Origin: a virus
DNA: 20,788 nucleotides
Direction: 5' to 3' (one strand)
IMG/VR virus record: IMGVR_UViG_3300020428_000120
Location: 1-20,788 of that record
Shown in pieces: positions 7,877 to 15,062 of the stretch. Position 1 is the stretch's first letter; the number at the start of each line of letters is the position of its first letter. The translations under genes and the position numbers were made by a program. The notes under the pieces are model-generated. The model was not told the DNA's origin, made no database searches, and saw only the letters and a list, made by a program, of their open reading frames with translations.

Positions 7877-7986
7877 AGTAATTCTAAAATTATGTAAATT
7901 ACCGCTATGCCACATAGCCAAACAACGCCTTTGCCAGTTGTACCCATACTTTTGTATGCTTGTTTTAGAACTTTAAAATTTTTCAT
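7873..7986 (-). CDS. Tiny one-pass membrane peptide, 37 aa
   Basis: The frame encodes MKNFKVLKQAYKSMGTTGKG, then VVWLCGIAVIYIILELL and TGA. The first half is basic (six Lys) and the second half is one hydrophobic helix reaching the C-terminus, a positive-in arrangement. The ATG overlaps the TGA of the lipoprotein gene upstream (ATGA at 7983-7986), and its own TGA overlaps the ATG of the next membrane peptide (ATGA at 7873-7876). This double overlap is the main evidence that it is a real gene despite its size. No family was recognised; holin, lysis regulator or ejection-related membrane peptide are possible. Confidence 0.65.
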   Translation of the reverse strand: MKNFKVLKQAYKSMGTTGKGVVWLCGIAVIYIILELL

Positions 7987-8411
7987 ATTTTATCAGAGGG
8001 TTTAGGAAATGGTGCTCTAGTTGTACTTTTTTCTACGCATTGCTTAGCAGTGTATCGTGCTACAAATAATGGGATTAATAAGTACAAAGCTAATCCTACT
8101 CCTGCGATACTCAGAATTTTTTGTATAGTTGTTTTAAAATCACCAATTTCACTTCGATGTTCTCCCATTTGAGAAGTAACAATATTTTGTACAGCGGCGG
8201 CTGTTATTGTATCAGTAATTTCATCTTCTTTTATTTCTGCTTGAACTAGCTCTGCTCCTGCGTACCCAAGCATTCCTCCTGCGGTAGCTCCTGTCGGTCC
8301 TGCTAAAGAACCCACTCCTGCCCCAACCCCTGTTGATCCAAGCGTGATCAATTTTTTTACACAGCCACAATAAAGCAGTGGGCAAAAAAACATTATCGCA
8401 AGCACCCTCAT
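7983..8411 (-). CDS. Glycine-rich membrane lipoprotein candidate, 142 aa
   Basis: The N-terminus (MRVLAIMFFCPLLYCGCVKK) has one basic residue, a hydrophobic core and a Cys at 17 preceded by Gly, like an imperfect lipobox. Residues 26-54 are very Gly/Ala-rich (GVGAGVGSLAGPTGATAGG), like a glycine-zipper membrane segment. A short amphipathic linker follows, then a clear transmembrane segment at about 99-118 (ILSIAGVGLALYLLIPLFVA) and a short basic tail. It is joined by ATGA overlaps to the adaptor upstream and to two small membrane peptides downstream. It might be an ejection protein, a spanin-like lysis lipoprotein or an envelope factor; the sequence does not decide. The lipid-anchor call is tentative because -3 is Tyr and -2 is Cys. 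Confidence 0.65.
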   Translation of the reverse strand: MRVLAIMFFCPLLYCGCVKKLITLGSTGVGAGVGSLAGPTGATAGGMLGYAGAELVQAEIKEDEITDTITAAAVQNIVTSQMGEHRSEIGDFKTTIQKILSIAGVGLALYLLIPLFVARYTAKQCVEKSTTRAPFPKPSDKI

Positions 8412-9373
8412 CCTGTGCGACTGAAAGTGACTTGTTGGGTGACTTGATTTTGCGGAGCATACATATCCATCAAATCTTCTAGGATTTTGGAGGCATATGT
8501 GTCCTCGTTTTTGGATTTATCCAATTGCCCCTCGCTTGCGAGCCAGTCAGCATACGCACCATGAACAACATAGCGTTCTAAAAATCTTGGGAATGGAATA
8601 CGCTCCCAAAATTCTGCATCCGTAAAGGGATCTTGCTCAGTAGCATTTTGCAAAGGCTTATAGCAATGTCCTGTTGCATTATCGAAAACGATGTCAGTTT
8701 TTCTAGCAAGATCCCCAAATGGTATATCAGGAATATATACTCGATTTTCCTGCAAAGGCTCTAAAGTGTATTCTTGCGGTTCTACCTGATATTTTATCCA
8801 AATTTGTGCAGGAGCTAGATCACTTACAATTACTCCGTCATGCAACAGTTCAAAAGATAAATAACCTGGACTCGTTGTTCTGTTAGGGTTACGCATCGAC
8901 ACACTAAAAATTCGATGCATATATTCTTTACCATCAGCTAATATATCATCTCCGTTTTGCCAATACGGAACCATTTTAGGATAATCTTCTAGCAATAGCC
9001 AATTAGGATTAAGCACAGTTTGTTGCACCATTGGCGTTGCAGGATCTCCATCATCATCAACTAACTCTACTGTTGTGAATGATGGATCAGTTTGCGTATC
9101 GTTTTGGCAAACATAATAAGATCCATTGCTGTAAAGAATATCACCAATTTCATATTGTTGCCCTGCACAGAAAACTTGATGGTAGTGCCTTCTTTCTACT
9201 CGAACTGTCTGAGGCCAAAATTCATGATGCCAAGCTTGTTTTAGCCTGTCATTTATATAAGCAACTAAATCAGTTGCTAAGCCTACAAGTTGGGTATCAA
9301 CACCGTCTCTTTGTAATACTTGATCAACAACCTTTTTAAAAGGTATGCTATCTTTGTTTGTCGGAAGAGCCAT
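8408..9373 (-). CDS. Head-tail adaptor-like protein with two carbohydrate-binding-like inserts, 321 aa
   Basis: Helical ends frame a beta-rich middle. The N-terminus (FKKVVDQVLQRDGVDTQLVGLATDLVAYINDRLKQAW, about 12-48) and the C-terminal helix (RYVVHGAYADWLASEGQLDK, about 267-286) resemble adaptor proteins that sit under the portal. Residues 71-98 (GQQYEIGDILYSNGSYYVCQ ...) and 222-258 (DIVFDNATGHCYKPLQNATEQ ... FWERI) both resemble the small aromatic chitin/cellulose-binding repeat (YxxGDxVxxxGxxYxC ... W). It overlaps the 123-aa gene by 26 bases, has no clear ribosome site and ends in ATGA with the lipoprotein gene. Position between capsid genes and nozzle fits a connector. Confidence 0.6.
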   Translation of the reverse strand: MALPTNKDSIPFKKVVDQVLQRDGVDTQLVGLATDLVAYINDRLKQAWHHEFWPQTVRVERRHYHQVFCAGQQYEIGDILYSNGSYYVCQNDTQTDPSFTTVELVDDDGDPATPMVQQTVLNPNWLLLEDYPKMVPYWQNGDDILADGKEYMHRIFSVSMRNPNRTTSPGYLSFELLHDGVIVSDLAPAQIWIKYQVEPQEYTLEPLQENRVYIPDIPFGDLARKTDIVFDNATGHCYKPLQNATEQDPFTDAEFWERIPFPRFLERYVVHGAYADWLASEGQLDKSKNEDTYASKILEDLMDMYAPQNQVTQQVTFSRTG

Positions 9374-9719
9374 AACTTTTGCGGAATTTAGTTCCCATTA
9401 TTGGCTTTTTCCAAAAAGTGCTTGATTTATCTAAGGAGCCATAGCCAACCTGTATTTTATTACTATGACTTTTTACCCTACATATTTCATTATCACGTAA
9501 GAATTCACGCACAAATTGCTCATCCTCCCAACATTGATAGCCTAATCTTTGTCCCCAATAATGGTAAAATTTATTGTGTATTTGAAACTTAACTTCACCT
9601 TTATCACCAAAAAAAGTACGATCACCATTTTCAATTTTTGCCTGTGTTTGTTCCTTCTTTGCTTGCACAAAGTCAATAAGGTTTCCCTCACACAGCTCTT
9701 TTGTAATAGCGTCTAACAT
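9348..9719 (-). CDS. Uncharacterised protein between head and tail genes, 123 aa
   Basis: A 123-residue protein with a conserved-looking core: KGEVKFQIHNKFYHYWGQRLGY then CWEDEQFVREFLRDNEICRVK, rich in aromatic residues. The tail is basic and polar (KKPIMGTKFRKSYGSSDKQR). No known domain is assigned. It is the first gene after the strong hairpin at 9735-9774, and the U-rich end of that hairpin reaches almost to its ATG, with no Shine-Dalgarno site. It therefore probably needs read-through or a promoter I cannot see. Position between decoration protein and adaptor suggests a minor virion or assembly protein. Confidence 0.65.
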   Translation of the reverse strand: MLDAITKELCEGNLIDFVQAKKEQTQAKIENGDRTFFGDKGEVKFQIHNKFYHYWGQRLGYQCWEDEQFVREFLRDNEICRVKSHSNKIQVGYGSLDKSSTFWKKPIMGTKFRKSYGSSDKQR

Positions 9720-9734
9720 GATAAAAAGGGTAAA

Positions 9735-9774
9735 GGGATCCGACTCTCGAAGAAAAAGAAAAGAGTCGGATCCC
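9735..9774 (-). terminator. Intrinsic terminator, 13-bp perfect stem
   Basis: The arms GGGATCCGACTCT (9735-9747) and AGAGTCGGATCCC (9762-9774) are perfectly complementary around a 14-base loop. On the minus strand the hairpin is followed by TTTACCCTTTTTAT. It comes right after the capsid/decoration genes, where many phages attenuate transcription after the abundant head proteins. The U-tract is interrupted by ACCC, so partial termination is more likely than a full stop. Confidence 0.85.
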
Positions 9775-9781
9775 CTCGAAC

Positions 9782-9805
9782 CATTATATTACCCCAAATA
9801 TAATG
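9782..9805 (-). terminator. AT-rich hairpin upstream of the main terminator
   Basis: CATTATATT (9782-9790) pairs perfectly with AATATAATG (9797-9805) around a 6-base loop (ACCCCA on the plus strand). It lies just past the stop of the 150-aa gene and eight bases before the stronger hairpin. It has no U-tract of its own, so it may protect the upstream mRNA 3' end or help the terminator rather than terminate alone. Confidence 0.6.
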
Positions 9806-9813
9806 ATGAGTGG

Positions 9814-10266
9814 TTAATAAACATCAGGACTATGTTTAATTCTAAACCTAATATCTCCCTTATCGAGATCGGATAAACTTATTCCAGCTCCTGGAGCACT
9901 AACAGTCACAACAATATTAGCTGTTGCATTGGTAACAGCCCCACCACTCTTTGCGTCAACTGTATTTGCATGAGCAGATGCTGATTGTATGTCACCTGTG
10001 ATTTGGCTTCCGTTTACAGCCGTTCCTACTTTGATATTTAACGAGAGGAGACTAACATTGGTTCCCGAAAATCCTGCTTTTACATTAATTGAAACCAACT
10101 GAAATGTGCTATTTTTGGTAGCAGAATTTGCAGTTGTTGGAATAACAATAGACTGTGAAGTATTGTTAGTTGTTTCAGTTAAATCAGAAGCAAGAATTTG
10201 AACTTCATGAGTTGCACCATCGTAACTTGCGGCTTGAGCGCTAAGTGGTATTAAATGTTTTGGCAT
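9814..10266 (-). CDS. Probable capsid decoration/head protein, 150 aa
   Basis: A 150-residue, Thr/Ser/Ala/Asn-rich, beta-rich protein without Cys or Trp (MPKHLIPLSAQAASYDGATH ...). It has no enzyme motif, signal peptide or membrane segment. It lies 13 bases downstream of the major capsid gene and has the best ribosome-binding site of the region (AGGAGG, eight bases before ATG, overlapping the capsid stop). Strong translation, placement and composition fit a decoration or head-fibre protein made in amounts similar to the capsid protein. This is inferred; the family is not recognised. Confidence 0.65.
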   Translation of the reverse strand: MPKHLIPLSAQAASYDGATHEVQILASDLTETTNNTSQSIVIPTTANSATKNSTFQLVSINVKAGFSGTNVSLLSLNIKVGTAVNGSQITGDIQSASAHANTVDAKSGGAVTNATANIVVTVSAPGAGISLSDLDKGDIRFRIKHSPDVY

Positions 10267-10274
10267 ATCAATTT

Positions 10275-10280
10275 CCTCCT
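10275..10280 (-). promoter_or_regulatory. Perfect Shine-Dalgarno site for the 150-aa head protein
   Basis: AGGAGG on the minus strand lies eight bases upstream of the ATG at 10264-10266. It partly overlaps the TGA of the capsid gene (TGAGGAGG). It shows that the host ribosome uses the classic anti-SD, and marks this gene for strong translation. Confidence 0.85.
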
Positions 10281-11287
10281 CAGGTATTAATGTTCAAAGG
10301 CATCAAGGTCAGAGGATTATCACACTGAAGCATGAAAATCGCATCTATGATAGCTTTATGACCACCACCCTGATATTCCAATTTTTTGACTCTAGGCATC
10401 CGAGTGTAAGAAAGTGATGCCATGTTCATGTCTACAAATATACCCGAAGAATGAGTATAATCTGTTTCAGCCCCAGTTACAGGATCACAACGAAGGAATG
10501 AACTTGTGTGCAAATCATATGTGCCTGAATCAAGAATCAGACGATCTACAACTTGTTTAAAAGTTCCATCGTTATTTGAGTTGAACCTACGAACAGGAGT
10601 GAAATCAGCTTCATTCTTTTGATAAGAAGTAAACTCTGTGAATTTTTCCTTGAGATCAATTCCCAAGAAACCATCCATCTTTGCCGGACCTTTGAGTTGC
10701 TTGAAAGCAGATACACCCTGATTGCGGAATTCTTCCTCATCAAAACCTGCTAAAGTTGCTGTATATTTACTAGCAGTTGGTGTGCGGAAATCTGATGGTA
10801 CTGCATAAGCGGCTTCTGCAAAAGCAGAGTCAGACCATTTAAATATTCCTCTCGTTTCGTTAGCTACATCAACGCCGTTATCACGGCTGACATCTTCGTT
10901 AGAAAGACAGCGTTTTTCGATCATGCGTGACAGGACTTTAACACCTTCAGCAACTTGATAGTTGAAATTACTACCGCTGATTCCTGCGATGTCATTAAGT
11001 TCTTCACCAAAGTCGGAAACTCCAATGTTGTACCAGATTTTTTGTGCTACAGAAGTAAGCTCCTGTGCTTGCGTTGCGTTAAATTCGGTAGCGTCCTTGC
11101 CGTCTATTACACCATTGAATCCTACTTCAGGATATTTCTTTGCTTGCCAACGATGTATGACTTGGTTTGGTTGCTGACCTTTCCTTAACATAGATGAAAA
11201 TGGAGTTTTGTCGGACTCCACTGTGGAAATCAAATTCGCCCAATCATCGGGCTTATTGACTGTATTTATTTCAGTTAATTGTGGCAT
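10280..11287 (-). CDS. Major capsid protein (SU10-type), 335 aa
   Basis: The protein matches the pattern of the SU10 major capsid family with the HK97 fold. It opens with INTVNKPDDWANLISTVESD then KTPFSSMLRKGQQPNQVIHRWQ, the characteristic 'DKTPF...' N-arm. It continues with long helical and beta segments (VAEGVKVLSRMIEKRCLSNE, the spine-helix-like part) and ends with a beta-rich part (GHKAIIDAIFMLQCDNPLTL). Length is usual for the family. It follows the scaffold gene by 13 bases and precedes the decoration gene, the standard head-module order. The ATG has no Shine-Dalgarno sequence upstream (only A/T-rich TTAATTATAAA), odd for the most abundant virion protein. Confidence 0.85.
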   Translation of the reverse strand: MPQLTEINTVNKPDDWANLISTVESDKTPFSSMLRKGQQPNQVIHRWQAKKYPEVGFNGVIDGKDATEFNATQAQELTSVAQKIWYNIGVSDFGEELNDIAGISGSNFNYQVAEGVKVLSRMIEKRCLSNEDVSRDNGVDVANETRGIFKWSDSAFAEAAYAVPSDFRTPTASKYTATLAGFDEEEFRNQGVSAFKQLKGPAKMDGFLGIDLKEKFTEFTSYQKNEADFTPVRRFNSNNDGTFKQVVDRLILDSGTYDLHTSSFLRCDPVTGAETDYTHSSGIFVDMNMASLSYTRMPRVKKLEYQGGGHKAIIDAIFMLQCDNPLTLMPLNINT

Positions 11288-11300
11288 TTTATAATTAAGA

Positions 11301-12239
11301 TTATTGCATTAGCTTTGAGACAGCATCGACAAGATCTCCTTGGGCTACAGCTTGATAGTCTTGTTCAGACAAGCTAGTTTTCCCTGCTTTAGATTGCTTT
11401 GATATACTTTTTGCTCTTGAAGGAGCAGGAGAAACAGGAAGATTTGGTGCAGGAGGTGGTACAAAATTTGGAGGACTGATAGGTTTTATTTGCTTTTTGG
11501 AAGAATCACCAAGTAGTCCTTGAACCATCAACCAACACATCTCAGCTCCATTGTCGTGGTTCTTCAAAGATTCATATTCTTTGCTAGTCCACACTTTTTT
11601 GAACATTTTATACTCTTCAGTCGCTTCGTCCTGCAAAACAGGATTTGCGATTGCAACTGCGTTTAACTTTTCTGCCAATACAACACGCTTTTGCTGTGCT
11701 TCAGGAATATCTAATAAAACACGCTTATTAAAATAATTATAGGTTTCCCTAATTTCCTCAGGGCTATAAAATTTTGATTCACCTGTTTTTTCATCAGTAG
11801 CTTCGTAGCCATCATGCAGTGGACCTTCATTTGCCCAAAGAATGTATTCCTTCGCTTCCTTCTCGACATCTTGCAATTGCGTTTGTGTCATTGCATCGAG
11901 ATCGGTGGGAGCCTTAGGTTGTATTGTTTCCGTAGTTATTTTACCTTCTAACAGCTCTACTTTTTTTTGTAGTTCTGATATTTCATCTTCCTTTGCTTTA
12001 CGCTTACTAACTTCCTTAGCAATTCGTTTATCAATGGATTTTTGTACATGAGGATCCAGTTCAGATTTCTCTTCCTGTACTTCCTCTACTGTCGTTTGTT
12101 GTTCCTCATTTTCCGTGAGTTCGGTTTTTGCAGAATCCTCTGCTACAGGTTGTGGATTTTCTTCCATAAGCGTTGATACACTTGCAACCAAGTCATCATC
12201 AGATTGAAGCTCTGAAGTAGCTGTTTTTTCGTCTGTCAT
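11301..12239 (-). CDS. Scaffolding protein, 312 aa
   Basis: A very acidic N-terminus (MTDEKTATSELQSDDD ...) is followed by a charged coiled coil (about residues 63-102: SIDKRIAKEVSKRKAKEDEI ..., EISELQKKVELLEGK). A Pro-rich linker (ISPPNFVPPPAPNLPVSPAP) follows, then a basic/helical C-terminus (SRAKSISKQSKAGKT ... VDAVSKLMQ). This is the usual build of phage scaffolding proteins, in which the C-terminal helix binds the capsid shell. It lies directly before the major capsid gene. I chose ATG at 12237-12239, with a G6 run seven bases upstream, rather than an in-frame TTG at 12266 that would add nine residues with no site of its own. No protease motif is visible. Confidence 0.8.
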   Translation of the reverse strand: MTDEKTATSELQSDDDLVASVSTLMEENPQPVAEDSAKTELTENEEQQTTVEEVQEEKSELDPHVQKSIDKRIAKEVSKRKAKEDEISELQKKVELLEGKITTETIQPKAPTDLDAMTQTQLQDVEKEAKEYILWANEGPLHDGYEATDEKTGESKFYSPEEIRETYNYFNKRVLLDIPEAQQKRVVLAEKLNAVAIANPVLQDEATEEYKMFKKVWTSKEYESLKNHDNGAEMCWLMVQGLLGDSSKKQIKPISPPNFVPPPAPNLPVSPAPSRAKSISKQSKAGKTSLSEQDYQAVAQGDLVDAVSKLMQ

Positions 12240-12350
12240 GGGTGAACCCCCCAAGTAGGATAACAATTAGTCATTTGACACTTAGACACTAAAATCCTGA
12301 ATAAGGAAAGTAACGCAGTGCCGATTTAACCTAATCAGCTTCTTTTAGCT
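12240..12350 (-). other. 111-base noncoding leader before scaffold and capsid genes
   Basis: One of the few gaps in the window. On the minus strand it holds AGCT-AAAAGA-AGCT, the direct repeat AGTGTC-TA-AGTGTC, and the small inverted repeat GTCA-AA-TGAC. None is a strong hairpin with a U-tract, and I see no convincing -35/-10 pair. It is a reasonable site for a late or head-gene promoter, but that rests only on its position. A 12-codon frame at 12236-12274 ends in ATGA with the scaffold start. Confidence 0.4.
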
Positions 12351-12599
12351 TTATTTTACGAACAAACTTAATTCTTGCAGTAAATCAGGAAACTTTTTTG
12401 CAATTTTCCGCAAAGCTTTCTTTTCAATTTGATAAACCATTTGTTTAGACATTCCACAAAATTCTGCAATCTCAGCCTGTGTTTGAGGTGCTGTAGAAAT
12501 TGCAACCATCTCTTTGAGACGATTATTTATTTGTTCGTGTCGTTTAGCAGATGTTGGGATATTGCCTACATATGACCTGTTCTCGCTAGGGTTTGCCAT
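12351..12599 (-). CDS. Small HTH protein resembling sigma factor region 4, 82 aa
   Basis: After a polar N-terminus, residues 40-67 read TQAEIAEFCGMSKQMVYQIE then KKALRKIA. This matches the helix-turn-helix of sigma-70 region 4 ('T..EIA..LGVS...V.QIE..AL.KLR'). There is no region 2, so it cannot replace a sigma factor alone. It might bind DNA as a regulator, a co-sigma-like or packaging-site protein. It overlaps the previous small gene by 14 bases and sits just before the noncoding leader of the scaffold/capsid genes, where a transcription regulator would make sense. The ribosome site GAGGAG is rather far (about 14 bases) from the ATG. Confidence 0.7.
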   Translation of the reverse strand: MANPSENRSYVGNIPTSAKRHEQINNRLKEMVAISTAPQTQAEIAEFCGMSKQMVYQIEKKALRKIAKKFPDLLQELSLFVK

Positions 12600-12867
12600 T
12601 GTTCTTCATTAGCTCCTCTAGTGTTTCACTTAATTCAAACAATGCTTCGGTTGCCCCCAAATACCATTTAGTTTCAGGTAAATCCATTTCAACATTTAAA
12701 GTAGCCTGTAGCTTTGACTCAATGTGCTCATTAATTTTATCTAAAACTGCTTTACATATAGGATTTTCTATTTCTCCTGCTAGTGAAGTTTCAATTTCAG
12801 ATTCCCCCATTTGAAAAATTTTTCGGTAAAACTTACCAACTTGATTTGGTCTATAAACATTCCACAT
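12586..12867 (-). CDS. Uncharacterised small helical protein after portal, 93 aa
   Basis: A 93-residue protein opening MWNVYRPNQVGKFYRKIFQM, then mostly helical and acidic (AVLDKINEHIESKLQATLNV; ALFELSETLEELMKNNGKP). There is no membrane segment, signal or known motif. It begins two bases after the portal stop and has a perfect AGGAGG seven bases before the ATG, placed in the last codons of the portal gene, so it should be well translated. It may be a head-assembly helper. Family not recognised. Confidence 0.7.
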   Translation of the reverse strand: MWNVYRPNQVGKFYRKIFQMGESEIETSLAGEIENPICKAVLDKINEHIESKLQATLNVEMDLPETKWYLGATEALFELSETLEELMKNNGKP

Positions 12868-12869
12868 TT

Positions 12870-15062
12870 TTACTCCTCCTGTTGAGATGCTGGCACAGCT
12901 CCTAATCTTCCGTATTGCTTATTGACAGTCTGCTGTTCAACCATGTGGTTTAGATGTTGCAATCTGTTTTCAAGCATTTGCTTGCTGTCATCAGGAAGTC
13001 TGTCAATAGCTTGCGGATTAACTTCACCAATCTGCTGAAGCGTTTTTAACCTGAGTCCATGATTTTGCCCATCTTCCATCATTGGCGGTTCTACGCCTGT
13101 TGCAATTTTTGCAAAGTTTGCTTGCTCATCCAATACTTCTTTCATGTTTGCATTCTGAACAGGCTGTATAGTTGAAGCGGCTAAACTTGGATCCAATCCT
13201 GCAAATAGTTTTTGTACTAGTTTATCTCTTTGTATAGTGGAAACACTGTCTATTGGCAGAATATATTTACCAATAATTTCAGCTTTTTTCATTACATATT
13301 CCATATCGAGGTCTTTTGAGTCGAAAGAAATAGCAAGATCGAATTTACCTTGGATTTCCTGCCTTGATCTAACAACAGGCAAACCATTTTCTTCAGTTCC
13401 ACTTATCCTAGAAAGCGTTTCATCAGGCATATATTGCTGACAAAGCTGTAATATCATGTGCATCACATCTTTTAAGTTTCCTAAATAAGTGTCTATAATG
13501 TCCTGCATATGTAATTGCGTAAGGGCAGGTTGTACCGATTCGTCAGCTCGCCCAAAATATTCATTCACTTGTTTTTCTAATATTGGTTGAGCTTTGTCAT
13601 TACTTACAGGGTACTTAGGCATATCCATGAACCTTACCTCTCCTGGGCGGTTCTCTTTAACTTGCCCCAACGGACTAATGTTTAACTGCGTTTGTGGACG
13701 ATTTTTAGGAACAGTTATTGGCGGTATAGTCGTAAGAGTTGTATGATCTAAAAAAGAGTCCCACAATATTTTTAACATCTTTTGCTGACCCATAGCTAAT
13801 TCACTAACGGATCGAGAATCCCACAATCTGTTAGTTAGCGTTTCTCTTCCAAACCAAACAAAAGGATATGTGCCATGAGCATAGTCTAATAAATATCTTT
13901 CTTTTGCAGGAAAATCTACAGCATGATGAAAACAAGTATAATAAATCCCCGGAACTCCATCACTATTTACGCTTCTTGTATATGCAGTGATTTGTTCATA
14001 CAGACCTTTATATTCAATTTGAGTAGGAGATTTAACACGCTCCACTTGCCATTCTCCTGCAAATTCTTTTGCGGTATATTCAGGAAATCCAGTTTCGCCT
14101 TCTTGATCTAATACGGCATCAACATACTTTTCAGAGTACCCATGAGTAAATTGTCGTTCACGCAATTCTGCTTCAGTCAACCACTCCCTAATAAATACAG
14201 CTCTTGATTTTTGCAGATCACTTGTATTTGAGGGAAAAAATATGTCATCAAACAATCTGTGAGCCGTTATAACAGGAGTTTGTGTTTTAATATATGGACT
14301 TGGATAAACCGCACTACCTGTTTCTCTTAGCTCTTTAATTATTTTAGATAATCTTCGCTCAGACAAATGTGGTGAAATTTCAAGTAATTTACTTTTTAAA
14401 CGATCCTCTTCACCCTCATTTTGTACCAAAATTTCCAATTCAGTTTGAAATTGCTGAGGGGTCATGTTTTGAAATTCAGGTTCCTGTTGCATTGACTGCA
14501 ACAACAGTTGAGCTAAATCCTGAATTGTTATGGTTTTATTTTCTAAAGCTACTTCATCTTGCCAGTAAACTCCCATTACAGCACCCGCAGGAACATCAGA
14601 TTCTTGCCATTGTGCTACTTTTTTTAATTCCCTTCTATACTTAGATCCCATCGAGTTCTTCAAAACCCAATTCAAAACAGTAGACATTCTTGCACCCAAT
14701 TCTAAATCGTTGCCCTCGACTCCTTCAACAGTCACATCAGCTCGCATAGCAGAGCTAACCAAGATCATTGATCTTTCATTAATAATCATATCGCATAAAC
14801 GAATTCTAGCGTCACTAGCTCCCTCGAACGGAAATGCTTTGTACCCTTCATGCGGATCTGAATGCTTTAAGGCATCACTTTGTTGATAAGGCCACCGACA
14901 AAATCTAGCATCATCTGCTATTCTTCGTCTTTCCTGAACATCCATAGCGGCATCTTTGCAAATATCATCAATTTCATTTTTCAAATCCGTCAATTCATCT
15001 TCATTTACTTCCGCTGTTCCACCATCCTGCCTTACATTTTCTATCGTATTAACTTTTTTCAT
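12870..15062 (-). CDS. Portal protein, 730 aa
   Basis: A large portal of the podovirus type. The N-terminal part has ERRRIADDARFCRWPYQQSD and FPFEGASDARIRLCDMIINE, typical of portal clip/wing openings. The centre has the hallmark VYWQDEVAL, then DIFFPSNTSDLQKSRAVFIR and WLTEAELRERQF. After it come LLDYAHGTYPFVWFGRE, TLTNRLWDSRSVSELAMGQQ and a long helix to the tunnel region, then DLDMEYVMKKAEIIGKY. The C-terminus is Gln-rich and helical (barrel-like). Length and position right after terminase fit. It overlaps the HTH gene by 14 bases and ends two bases before the 93-aa gene, whose AGGAGG it encodes. Role: 12-fold channel for DNA packaging and exit. Confidence 0.85.
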   Translation of the reverse strand: MKKVNTIENVRQDGGTAEVNEDELTDLKNEIDDICKDAAMDVQERRRIADDARFCRWPYQQSDALKHSDPHEGYKAFPFEGASDARIRLCDMIINERSMILVSSAMRADVTVEGVEGNDLELGARMSTVLNWVLKNSMGSKYRRELKKVAQWQESDVPAGAVMGVYWQDEVALENKTITIQDLAQLLLQSMQQEPEFQNMTPQQFQTELEILVQNEGEEDRLKSKLLEISPHLSERRLSKIIKELRETGSAVYPSPYIKTQTPVITAHRLFDDIFFPSNTSDLQKSRAVFIREWLTEAELRERQFTHGYSEKYVDAVLDQEGETGFPEYTAKEFAGEWQVERVKSPTQIEYKGLYEQITAYTRSVNSDGVPGIYYTCFHHAVDFPAKERYLLDYAHGTYPFVWFGRETLTNRLWDSRSVSELAMGQQKMLKILWDSFLDHTTLTTIPPITVPKNRPQTQLNISPLGQVKENRPGEVRFMDMPKYPVSNDKAQPILEKQVNEYFGRADESVQPALTQLHMQDIIDTYLGNLKDVMHMILQLCQQYMPDETLSRISGTEENGLPVVRSRQEIQGKFDLAISFDSKDLDMEYVMKKAEIIGKYILPIDSVSTIQRDKLVQKLFAGLDPSLAASTIQPVQNANMKEVLDEQANFAKIATGVEPPMMEDGQNHGLRLKTLQQIGEVNPQAIDRLPDDSKQMLENRLQHLNHMVEQQTVNKQYGRLGAVPASQQEE
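12875..12880 (-). promoter_or_regulatory. Perfect Shine-Dalgarno site for the 93-aa gene
   Basis: AGGAGG on the minus strand lies seven bases before the ATG at 12865-12867, inside the last codons of the portal gene (encoding Gln-Glu-Glu). It is the second perfect anti-SD match in the window. Confidence 0.8.

Noticed and set aside
7724-7921. 65-aa reading from a TTG start
   Set aside because: It covers nearly half of the 37-aa membrane peptide gene; ATG at 7876 gives the same ATGA junction as the neighbouring genes.
8221-8460. Minus-strand frame of 79 codons
   Set aside because: It is a shadow across the junction of adaptor and lipoprotein genes, which are joined by a clean ATGA overlap.
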